Source: a virus. From it: a DNA stretch of 39,305 nt. Position 1 is the stretch's first letter; every line of letters starts with the position of its first letter. The notes under the pieces were generated by a model. That model saw nothing but the letters and a program-made list of their open reading frames with translations, did no database searches and had not been told where the DNA came from. The position numbers and the translations under genes are program-made. Of the stretch, positions 28,300 through 35,211 are shown piece by piece. The stretch lies in IMG/VR virus record IMGVR_UViG_3300047163_000049, positions 1-39,305 of that record; one strand, 5' to 3'.

Positions 28300-28460
28300 A
28301 AGCAGAAATTAGACCGAATAAAAAGGCGCATTTATGTCAAAGTTGCGGCAAGCCAATTAGAATTGCTTTGAAAGATAGAGATGACAAAGAGAAACGGCTT
28401 TGCATTATGTGCATGATTAACACAATAATTCCACCAGCCATATCAGCAGGTGAAAAATAA
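28296..28460 (+). CDS. Small zinc-ribbon protein
   Basis: A 54-residue protein with a GTG start that overlaps the previous stop (GTGA). Four cysteines form a classical ribbon: CQSC at residues 14-17 and CIMC at 36-39, with basic residues between (KPIRIALKDRDDKEKRL). It probably binds nucleic acid or protein. It ends PAISAGEK from repeat copy 7, with TAATG overlap to the next gene. Confidence 0.65.
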   Translation: MKAEIRPNKKAHLCQSCGKPIRIALKDRDDKEKRLCIMCMINTIIPPAISAGEK

Positions 28461-28462
28461 TG
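28433..28462 (+). repeat. Start-associated element, copy 7
   Basis: ACCAGC-N6-AGCAGGTG, then AAAAATAATG. It encodes the end of the zinc-ribbon protein and is the ribosome binding site of the ATG at 28460. Confidence 0.6.
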
Positions 28463-28717
28463 GGCGGCGCGCTTAGTTATGTACCTAGAGAGGTACTTGA
28501 AAAGTACAAAGACGATGCCGCGATGGCTCCCGTTTTACAAACCTATGGCGGCTTAAGAAAACATGAGGTCGGCATGGATGATCTTTATCTTTTTGATACC
28601 ATTGCAGAGCTAAAGAAGTGCCTCGTGCATTTGAAAGAAGAAATGGAACAGCGAAAGACATACGCCGAATCTCTTGAGGCTAAGCTAGCAACAGCTCACC
28701 AGACAGGTGATAAATGA
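28460..28717 (+). CDS. Coiled-coil protein
   Basis: An 85-residue protein. The N-terminus (GALSYVPREVLEKYK) is followed by a coil with KKCLVHLKEEMEQRKTYAESLEAKLATAH. The C-terminus ATAHQTGDK comes from copy 8. The start is coupled to the zinc-ribbon gene. Similar in style to 23694 and 28714. Unknown role. Confidence 0.5.
   Translation: MGGALSYVPREVLEKYKDDAAMAPVLQTYGGLRKHEVGMDDLYLFDTIAELKKCLVHLKEEMEQRKTYAESLEAKLATAHQTGDK
28690..28716 (+). repeat. Start-associated element, copy 8
   Basis: AACAGC-N5-AGACAGGTG, then ATAAATG. It encodes the end of the upstream protein and supplies the ribosome binding site of the ATG at 28714. Confidence 0.6.
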
Positions 28718-29073
28718 GTAAGTCATATCTGGTTTACGATGCGTATCTGTGTTCTGAGCCCAATGTTGATGCTGGCGACCGATTTACGCCGCCGTGGCAA
28801 GAAGTGGTTTTGAAGTCAGCTTATGATGATTTGAAAAATGAAATTAATAATTACAGGACTCACATTGATATGTCGGCGTACGTGCAAAAACAGCTCGAAG
28901 CCAAACTCAAAATCGCTATTGAGGGTATAAAGAGGCTCCGTACATTCGTGCGCGTCGATGTCAAACATGGTTATATTTCGCCTGAATTCGCTGATTCAAC
29001 TGACGAAAGTATTGAGAAGTTACTCGTAGAACTAACAGACCAGAAGTCAGTATTTAAACAGGAGAAAAAATGA
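28714..29073 (+). CDS. Coiled-coil protein
   Basis: A 119-residue protein beginning MSKSYLVYDAYLCSE. It contains a coil (LKSAYDDLKNEINNYRTHID, and YVQKQLEAKLKIAIEGIKRL) and ends SVFKQEKK. Start ATGA-coupled to the previous gene. Probably related in design to the 85- and 119-residue neighbours. Unknown function. Confidence 0.5.
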   Translation: MSKSYLVYDAYLCSEPNVDAGDRFTPPWQEVVLKSAYDDLKNEINNYRTHIDMSAYVQKQLEAKLKIAIEGIKRLRTFVRVDVKHGYISPEFADSTDESIEKLLVELTDQKSVFKQEKK

Positions 29074-29174
29074 ACACAGGTTTACAAGTAGTTAACGGCT
29101 TTGCCTTTGGTTTTGGAATGCTTATCGCGGTAGTTTTATTTCGGCTAATGTTTCATACCGGATTTTGCGGTTAA
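29070..29174 (+). CDS. Small membrane protein, last rightward gene
   Basis: A 34-residue protein (MNTGLQVVNGFAFGFG, then MLIAVVLFRLMFH) with one hydrophobic helix. ATG 29070 overlaps the previous stop (ATGA). It ends at TAA 29174, and its last four bases TTAA are shared with the stop of the convergent leftward gene at 29171. No terminator lies between the two convergent operons. Confidence 0.5.
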   Translation: MNTGLQVVNGFAFGFGMLIAVVLFRLMFHTGFCG

Positions 29175-29581
29175 CCGATCACGATAGTGAATTGGTCATA
29201 ACCAATTTGCATGTCTATGAACTTATCAAAAGCAATCTTGCTATCTTTAATTGAGTAGTAGGCTGAGCCTCTATTCAATTCCATACCAAGAAGCACGCAT
29301 CCGTTAGAATCTTGATTAAAATTGCCAACATGAAATAATAAACCAGAATGGCCATCAACTCCGGTAATCTCAAAAGTCTCAAAGTTGTCTTTAGCGAACG
29401 CAAGACGATGCTCTCCTCTCACGCATTGGTATGACCCATCGGGAATGATCGGGGAGTAGTTTTTGTTTTTGTCGTAGTAGGCATGCTCAAGAGTGTAGAA
29501 TAAATGCTCACCCTTATCGTCGAGGATTTCACCGAAAATGCCATCTTCTCTATATGCGAAGCGCCTTAAAATTAAATCCAT
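29171..29581 (-). CDS. DUF5675-family protein, lysis-cassette candidate
   Basis: A 136-residue protein with the family layout: LRRFAYREDGIFGEI..LF.TLEHAYYD, a PDGSYQCVRGEHR segment (I-P-D-G-x-Y), FEITGVDGHSGLLFHVGN and a GCVLLG ending. The family is common in phage lysis or tail-end cassettes and has been proposed to have a lysozyme-like or peptidoglycan role; I cannot confirm catalysis. It sits last in the left cassette of membrane proteins and shares a TAATG junction with the next gene. Confidence 0.65.
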   Translation of the reverse strand: MDLILRRFAYREDGIFGEILDDKGEHLFYTLEHAYYDKNKNYSPIIPDGSYQCVRGEHRLAFAKDNFETFEITGVDGHSGLLFHVGNFNQDSNGCVLLGMELNRGSAYYSIKDSKIAFDKFIDMQIGYDQFTIVIG

Positions 29582-29856
29582 TATTTTGCAATCTCATGTT
29601 CTAGGGCCATGCCCGTTATGATGCCGACCGCACCAGTCCAAAGTAAAATCTTCCAATCGTAACCGAACATCGTTTTAACAATACTTTGGTTGTCGATGAT
29701 CTGCTCGTACTCGTCTTTTTTCTCAAAGCAGTCTGCAATCTTTGATTTCTGGTCTCGGTTGAGACACGAAAAATCAGTTGGGTTTGGCTGTTGGGCCGAG
29801 GTCTTTATCGACCAGAGCAGTGAGCTCATCGTTAGTAAGGCTAGAAATTTTCGCAT
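29581..29856 (-). CDS. Secreted/C-terminally anchored lysis-type protein (spanin-like)
   Basis: A 91-residue protein from the ATG at 29856; a GTG two codons earlier is also open. It has an N-terminal signal peptide MRKFLALLTMSSLLWSIKTSA with a probable cut after TSA. A periplasmic part with two cysteines (CLNRDQKSKIADCFEKK) follows, then a C-terminal hydrophobic segment (ILLWTGAVGIITGMAL). It overlaps the next small membrane gene. The overlap of two small envelope proteins is typical of spanin-like pairs, but family membership is not proven. Confidence 0.5.
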   Translation of the reverse strand: MRKFLALLTMSSLLWSIKTSAQQPNPTDFSCLNRDQKSKIADCFEKKDEYEQIIDNQSIVKTMFGYDWKILLWTGAVGIITGMALEHEIAK

Positions 29857-29974
29857 CGACACTTTTCACCCCGATATTTTTAGTCAGGGATTGCACACGA
29901 ATTTCTAGGTATGCAACCCAAATTAAGAATACAAAGAAGCCACCGCAAATGCAGCCAATCCAAAAACCATCCAT
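29774..29974 (-). CDS. Small membrane protein overlapping the spanin-like gene
   Basis: A 66-residue protein with one N-terminal membrane helix (GFWIGCICGGFFVFLIWVAYL) and a soluble tail (SVDAKISSLTNDELTALVDK, then DLGPTAKPN). It overlaps the neighbour by about 80 nt in another frame. Could be the inner-membrane partner of the neighbouring protein. Role inferred. Confidence 0.5.
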   Translation of the reverse strand: MDGFWIGCICGGFFVFLIWVAYLEIRVQSLTKNIGVKSVDAKISSLTNDELTALVDKDLGPTAKPN

Positions 29975-30292
29975 TTACGATTTTGAGGCAGCGACAACAG
30001 CTTCAATGTCAGTTGCTAAATTCTCGAGAAGCTTCATTGAAGCCGCAACGACCAAAGCCGTTTTGCCGGTTGGTAGACTCAAGTCAGAAGCAACAGTCGC
30101 AAGTAAGGTCTCGTAATCAGCGGGCTCAAGTGCTTTAATCTGTGCACCGATTTGACCAACTTGAGGCAATACGCCGAGTAGATCGGGGAGTAAATTCTCG
30201 TAACCAGCAACGCCCGATGCGTGACTTGCAACGTCTGACGCTGCATCCGCTAGTAATTTTACCGCTGCTTGTAATGCTGCACCTACTGCCAT
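29975..30292 (-). CDS. Alanine-rich unknown protein of the lysis cassette
   Basis: A 105-residue protein rich in Ala and Val (AALQAAVKLLADAASDVASHAS, and ALVVAASMKLLENLA). It looks like an amphipathic helical bundle without charged extremes. It abuts the next gene and may help form a membrane lesion or a virion component. No family recognised. Confidence 0.45.
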   Translation of the reverse strand: MAVGAALQAAVKLLADAASDVASHASGVAGYENLLPDLLGVLPQVGQIGAQIKALEPADYETLLATVASDLSLPTGKTALVVAASMKLLENLATDIEAVVAASKS

Positions 30293-30301
30293 AAAACCTC
30301 C

Positions 30302-30607
30302 TTAAGGTTCTAAATCATCGTCCATTATTTTTCTAAACTTCTGCCAATCTTTACCAGCCAAATGTCGGAGCACGTTGAATATTCGGCGTAAGTCTGTTTT
30401 TACTTTAGCGTCGTTAATTTCACTGTGCTTTATAAACAAATCTATTTTCTCTTCTAGAGATTTGTTCTTGTGTCCTAAATAACCCCACGCGAGCTTGCCA
30501 ACCTGTAAAACGAGATGCAGAGATAGAATCACAACAAGACTTGTTATGCCGTGCTGTACGTCTATCTCGGGCAAGCTATAACTCGTACCACGCCAATTGA
30601 GACGCAA
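30302..30607 (-). CDS. Holin-like small membrane protein
   Basis: A 101-residue protein with one clear membrane helix (GITSLVVILSLHLVLQVGKLAW, about residues 20-41) and a long basic cytoplasmic tail (KIDLFIKHSEINDAKVKTDL). The start is TTG at 30607, 32 nt inside the end of the upstream virion gene. Position among DUF5675 and spanin-like genes suggests a holin or antiholin. Single-helix topology makes this tentative. Confidence 0.45.
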   Translation of the reverse strand: MRLNWRGTSYSLPEIDVQHGITSLVVILSLHLVLQVGKLAWGYLGHKNKSLEEKIDLFIKHSEINDAKVKTDLRRIFNVLRHLAGKDWQKFRKIMDDDLEP

Positions 30608-31100
30608 TCGTAGTTGTTGCCGCCGAAGCCTGAAGCGTGATTAGCATCGTTTGCCCTGGGTCGATAATAAAAAGCTGTGATGAATACATGGTAGCAAAAG
30701 GCGTTGTTGCGATTACGTCAACCAGCGTGCCGTTTACTGAAGTTGTCGGTGACGTGGTTACCGTCGTTAGCGGCGTAATTGTTGTGTTGGCTGGTCGCAT
30801 ACTTGTAATTGTCGCGGCGGTGCCTGCTAAAGAAAATGTAGGAGTCAAATAGGATCTCAAAATTGCAGAGTTACTCGCGGTCAGAGATGAAATTGTTTTT
30901 CTATTGATGAAAGTAGATTTTTTAGTCGACGAATTCTGTATCAACAAAATATTTGTTTCACTCGCTCCGATAACTTGAGAAGTGGTTACCGCAAACTGAC
31001 AACCCAGATAGGTTTGTTTATTGAAGTAATCCATAATCGAGTTTTGAGGTACTTGATTAGACGTCGGGAAGTTTTGTTGTGTCGGTATAGTTTGTGCCAT
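30576..31100 (-). CDS. Small beta-rich virion protein
   Basis: A 174-residue protein. After a Gln/Pro/Asn-rich N-terminus (PTQQNFPTSNQVPQN) there is beta-rich Thr/Ser/Ala-rich sequence with an ATNIL/LLIQNSSTKK strand and a final PGQTMLITLQA and LAWYEL. It overlaps the stop of the fibre-like gene by one base. Likely a minor tail-fibre or tip protein. Confidence 0.5.
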   Translation of the reverse strand: MAQTIPTQQNFPTSNQVPQNSIMDYFNKQTYLGCQFAVTTSQVIGASETNILLIQNSSTKKSTFINRKTISSLTASNSAILRSYLTPTFSLAGTAATITSMRPANTTITPLTTVTTSPTTSVNGTLVDVIATTPFATMYSSQLFIIDPGQTMLITLQASAATTTIASQLAWYEL

Positions 31101-33100
31101 CAGTTGCCAACCCTTGTAATTGAGAAATAATTCTGACTTGCGCTTGAAACAATTGTCGGTCCAGTAACGCTACTGCTTACTTGAACTTTGAGAACATCGC
31201 CCGCTAAGCAGTAAAATAGATCAAAAGCGAGTGCTGACAAAGCTGTCTCAGTGCCGCCCGAATACACTTTTTGTTCTGCTATTTGCGTTGCGGAGCCTGT
31301 TTGCTGAATCTGTAAATCAAGTGTGTTATTAAGAGCTATAGTCCCAGAGACGGCTATCGCTGCCGCCGCGCTGTAAGTGCCTGTCACGGGTATCGTATAT
31401 GAACCAGAGGCGTATTGATTATGTGAGTCGCGAATTTTATTCGAGTACGTTACAGTAGCAAGAGAACCGCTAAGGCTCGTAGCCGAAGTGTTGTAGCTCA
31501 TGTTTACTGACTCAGTCGCAGCGATTACCGATGGGCCAGAGAGGCGGCTAATAGAAAAATAAGTACCACTGTCAGCATTCGCCCAAGTCAGAGTACCAGC
31601 ATTAGAGTTTTTTACATCAAACTCGATTACGTCTCCGGCATTACACAAAAGTATACCAGACGCATAAGCAAGAGCAGTTGACCCTGATGTCGTGAAAGAA
31701 CCACCAGTGCCAATAATTGTTTTTGATTGAGTCGTATTATTGATGCGCGCAAACAAATTGTTGCCGAGTGTGCCGGATGTTGACGCATTTTCTATATTCA
31801 AAGAAAAGTTATAATAGCCGGTTATCGGTATAACATAGTTATTATTTACTGCACTCCAACCGCCATGCGTGTCTTGAGCAATAGGAGTTGCTGACCAAGT
31901 TATTTTAGCAAATGAAGAGGTGGGCGTACTGTTTGGTGTGCCCGCAAGAGCATAAGCAGAAACAACGCGAGTATCTGTGTCATTGCTCATCTGCACATTT
32001 GATGACCAGCCTACGATTGGGACTGAAAATTGAACCCGTTGAGTCGCGCCAGTTGCGAATATCGTTCCAGTTAATGCCGTCTCAGATGATTGAGTACTTG
32101 TTTGATAACCTAAATTTACATAAGTTTGATTGGCCGCTGGAACAAGTACTGCTCCAGAAAATGTCGTAGCATTTGCTACAGAATGCAGCATGTAGCCGCA
32201 AACACTTGATGGCGGTATTCTTGAAGTATCAACGGTTACATTCGCAGATGCTCCATTAAATCCAATTGGAATTTGAACAGTAACAGCAGTCGTAGTGCCG
32301 AGTGTATAAGTACCTGTTACTTCTAAATCTCCACCTACGCGACGAGAAAAGAAAGACGATGAGGTTACAGTACCATATCCAACAATGGTCGGAGTATAAG
32401 CGACCCAGTCTGTAATCGGAGCGCCGATCGGTGCAGTCTGAGGGCCGAGATAGAAACCGTCGAAGTTAAGTGTTGCAGCACCCGCCGTTGCGTTTGCTGC
32501 GTATATCACAAAACGAAGAGACGCAGTTGTAGCGTTTGTCTGGCAAGTGCCTGTTACAAAACCAACGCCTGAAGACTGAGTCATGCCGAAGTTAGCTGTA
32601 GAGGTTAGCCAAGAGCTATTGGTCGAATCCCAGACCGCAACACCGAAGCTATTCGAACTAGTGCCTGAGAAATTGCAATTCGCAACACCCGAAGGCACTG
32701 AGTAATAGAATTTAAATGTAAGTACTTTTGCCTGATCTTCTGTATCGATTGTATAAGCTTGAGTCGCGAGCATATTGCCAGCTGTAGTCGCTGCACTTGC
32801 AACAAGAGACAGAGAGTACGTACCTTCGATTTGACCTGAATTTACAACAGAGATTGCAAGGTTTGTTGTACCAGACCCGAATGTAGGAACGCCTGTAGGG
32901 ATTGCGTTAGTTAAAGTACCTGTAGTACCGAGTGACCAACCAGTCGTCGCGTTGTTCTCAAAATTGTTGTACGAGATATAGTTTTTAGAACCGTTGTACG
33001 ACGAAAGTGTCCCGTTAGAAGTTAACTCCCCAGTCTCTAAATTAGTAGCAAAGTTATTTGCTCCAAATATTACAGCTGAAGGTGGATTTTGTACGCCCAT
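31100..33100 (-). CDS. Tail-fibre or receptor-binding protein with C1q-like domains
   Basis: A 666-residue protein. The N-terminal region has a carbohydrate-binding-module-like opening (GSKNYISYNNFENNATTGWS) and a beta-rich body with VAYTPTIVGYG. Two C1q/TNF-like jelly-roll domains sit at the C-terminus. One has DTHGGWSAVNNNYVIPITGYYN and ILLCNAGDVIEFDVKNS; the other has DSHNQYASGSYTIPVTGTYS and YCLAGDVLKVQVSSS. They share the P-V/I-T-G-x-Y ... C-x-A-G-D-V-x-x-x-V rule. Such domains trimerise and often bind receptors. It is the best host-range candidate here. Confidence 0.7.
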   Translation of the reverse strand: MGVQNPPSAVIFGANNFATNLETGELTSNGTLSSYNGSKNYISYNNFENNATTGWSLGTTGTLTNAIPTGVPTFGSGTTNLAISVVNSGQIEGTYSLSLVASAATTAGNMLATQAYTIDTEDQAKVLTFKFYYSVPSGVANCNFSGTSSNSFGVAVWDSTNSSWLTSTANFGMTQSSGVGFVTGTCQTNATTASLRFVIYAANATAGAATLNFDGFYLGPQTAPIGAPITDWVAYTPTIVGYGTVTSSSFFSRRVGGDLEVTGTYTLGTTTAVTVQIPIGFNGASANVTVDTSRIPPSSVCGYMLHSVANATTFSGAVLVPAANQTYVNLGYQTSTQSSETALTGTIFATGATQRVQFSVPIVGWSSNVQMSNDTDTRVVSAYALAGTPNSTPTSSFAKITWSATPIAQDTHGGWSAVNNNYVIPITGYYNFSLNIENASTSGTLGNNLFARINNTTQSKTIIGTGGSFTTSGSTALAYASGILLCNAGDVIEFDVKNSNAGTLTWANADSGTYFSISRLSGPSVIAATESVNMSYNTSATSLSGSLATVTYSNKIRDSHNQYASGSYTIPVTGTYSAAAAIAVSGTIALNNTLDLQIQQTGSATQIAEQKVYSGGTETALSALAFDLFYCLAGDVLKVQVSSSVTGPTIVSSASQNYFSITRVGN

Positions 33101-33101
33101 A

Positions 33102-34757
33102 TTAACCTTGCTTTGCAGAATAAGGTGAACTTGCAGCCGTACTTAAAACAGTTACCGCTTCAGTACTCACGTAATTCGATTCCATTGAGAACGCTGCACC
33201 GGGGAGTAATTGAATCGATGGCTGTGTTGCCGCTGCCGCTGTCGTAAAGTTTATCCAAATTGTATTCGTAAGACTTGAGTTTTGAACAAATAAATACTTT
33301 CGAGCAGCATTAGATGCCATAAGTGTTGTCGATGTACTCGGTGTTGCAGAAGTAGTGCCCGAGGCATCGGTCAACGTACCTTGGCCAGCACTTGTTTTTA
33401 GCGGGCTGTTCGGGCTCACGGCTACAGTCAGCGCAATATCTGCAGCGGCTGGCGTTGTCGATGCTGGCTGAACTTTAACCGGGCCAGTTGTAGAATCTGA
33501 CAGCTTTGCATACCAAGAGTTTGCGATTACTGCCGCTGTACCTTGGTTGACCGTTGGTGTAGCAATTGTGGCGTTCAAATTACCAGCCGTAGCTTGTGCA
33601 ACTTGAACAATAGCAGGGAACCACGACGCTTGCGATAATCTAGTAAACGCCTGAATGCTGCCGCCAGTGATAGTTGTCGCGATACGCACTCGAATATATC
33701 GGGTTTGTATTGGGAATGTATACACAAGCTGAGAGGCGATTGGCGTGATGGCTGCCGTTATCGGCGTACCAGTCAAAATAAGTTGAGAGTAGACCGGAAT
33801 ACTTTGAAAGTTTGAGTTATCATTCGAGCCTTCAAATATGAAGGTACCGCCCGTACCAGTAGATATGATTTGCACACTTGCAGAACGATAATTTGCTGCA
33901 TCTGTCGCGTTTGCACTAGATGTCGCCGGGATAATGTTATTTACTGTCGCTGTTTGCGCAGATTGACCAGTGAATAAAAGATCGGTCAAAACAGAAAGAC
34001 TATTGCCAAGAGCATCTGACTGTTGCGCGATCTGCTGACCATTCGTAAGCGTTGGCTGAGTCGAATTATAAACCATGCCGACGAGTTCAGAACTAGTAGC
34101 AGCTGTACCAGCGGCAACGGTCCCTTGAACTGAAGTTTGATTCGCTGCTGTCGCTGCACCAGTCGGGAGCGGAGCCGTTGAGCCAGAGGCATCGACGCGC
34201 AATGCTCCTGCAGTAGTAAGAGACAATGGGTCGGTTTGACCATTTGAATAAGTCGGTGCAGAAGTACTTACCGCGCCTTGAATTAACTGACCTGTTTGGC
34301 CAGAAGTTGTAGACCCTTGAGCAACGGTTACGCCTGTAGTGTTAGTCGCAATGGTAGCAAGACTGCTGATCTCAGTTGCCTGGTTAGCTGCTGTGGCCGC
34401 GCCTGTAGGTAATGGCACTGTACCCGTAATTTGCGTGATCTGAGTGCCATTTGTTAAATCGAGAAGGATAGACCCTAGAGTCGTGATCTCGGTTGTTTGA
34501 TTCGCACTTGTCGCGGCACCCGATGGCAATGCGCTTGAATCTACAATTACGTGTAGCGGAGCGCCAGGCTCAGCCGCGAGACTTACGAGAAGATTACCGG
34601 AAGCATCTGTTTGAAGCGGCTGAAGATTTAGACTTGGATTTTCACCGGCGACAAGTGTTGCCGATGTTGGTATCGGCTGACCATTTAAGCCAACCGAGGC
34701 ATTTGAGCCAGAACCGCCGCCGCCCGACCCCGGGTAATTGGCATAAAAATTTGCCAC
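33102..34757 (-). CDS. Fibre-like virion protein with repeated PTGAATAANQ motifs
   Basis: A 551-residue protein. The N-terminus is Gly/Ser-rich (YPGSGGGGSGSNAS). A tandem set of motifs follows: LPSGAATSANQTTEI, LPTGAATAANQATEI and LPTGAATAANQTSVQ. This repeat is widely known in phage appendage proteins and forms a fibrous stalk. The remainder is beta-rich with SGSTAPLP and RYIRVRIATTITGG, ending in small beta domains. Its stop abuts the ATG of the C1q-like gene. Likely a stalk or tail-fibre component. Confidence 0.6.
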   Translation of the reverse strand: MANFYANYPGSGGGGSGSNASVGLNGQPIPTSATLVAGENPSLNLQPLQTDASGNLLVSLAAEPGAPLHVIVDSSALPSGAATSANQTTEITTLGSILLDLTNGTQITQITGTVPLPTGAATAANQATEISSLATIATNTTGVTVAQGSTTSGQTGQLIQGAVSTSAPTYSNGQTDPLSLTTAGALRVDASGSTAPLPTGAATAANQTSVQGTVAAGTAATSSELVGMVYNSTQPTLTNGQQIAQQSDALGNSLSVLTDLLFTGQSAQTATVNNIIPATSSANATDAANYRSASVQIISTGTGGTFIFEGSNDNSNFQSIPVYSQLILTGTPITAAITPIASQLVYTFPIQTRYIRVRIATTITGGSIQAFTRLSQASWFPAIVQVAQATAGNLNATIATPTVNQGTAAVIANSWYAKLSDSTTGPVKVQPASTTPAAADIALTVAVSPNSPLKTSAGQGTLTDASGTTSATPSTSTTLMASNAARKYLFVQNSSLTNTIWINFTTAAAATQPSIQLLPGAAFSMESNYVSTEAVTVLSTAASSPYSAKQG

Positions 34758-34758
34758 G

Positions 34759-35151
34759 TTAAGCCACCTTGCCAGTTACTTTGCATTGCAAAGAACCGAC
34801 TCCACTTGCGAATGTATAAACTGGTCTGATTGCATAGCCAGCCGACGAATCGATATCTATAAAGCCGTTGCCCGTGTTACCAGACAGAGGCACGGTCGTA
34901 ACCGATGAGCCAGAATAACTTAGAGGCAACGTATTCCATGTCCCTGCGTTCGCGACTTGCCCCGTTGCCGACAAAGCGTAATCGTTTGAAACTTGAATTG
35001 AAACCGTACCGACCGGCGACGTGCCAGACCATGAGAAGCTATAACTAGCGAACGTCATGTTAGAGATTATTGTAGCGGTGCCGGTTATATTGCCGGACAT
35101 GTTGCCATTCGTGATTACTGAGTATGGTTTGATTTGTGGTCTAGTAGACAA
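34759..35151 (-). CDS. Small beta-rich virion protein
   Basis: A 130-residue protein, beta-rich and Ser/Thr/Gly-rich (NMTFASYSFSWSGTSP, then GTVSIQVSNDYALS, ending in a VYTFASGVGSLQCKVTGKV segment). It is the first gene after late-promoter-like copy E, with a GGAG site. Similar short single-domain proteins accompany fibre genes in uncultured phages. Likely a minor structural protein. Confidence 0.5.
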   Translation of the reverse strand: MSTRPQIKPYSVITNGNMSGNITGTATIISNMTFASYSFSWSGTSPVGTVSIQVSNDYALSATGQVANAGTWNTLPLSYSGSSVTTVPLSGNTGNGFIDIDSSAGYAIRPVYTFASGVGSLQCKVTGKVA

Positions 35152-35194
35152 AGGGATCTCCTAAAGTAAGTTGGGCTTGTCGAGCCTTCACTAT

Positions 35195-35211
35195 CGTCAA
35201 AAGTTGTACTA
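35195..35211 (-). promoter_or_regulatory. Late-promoter-like element, copy E
   Basis: The minus strand reads CTAGTACAA-N5-GACG, then ATAGTGAAG. Its TAG is the stop codon of the 802-residue gene, the same arrangement as copy D at the terminase end. It is 44 nt before the start of the small beta-rich gene at 35151, ahead of the fibre and lysis genes. Confidence 0.6.
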
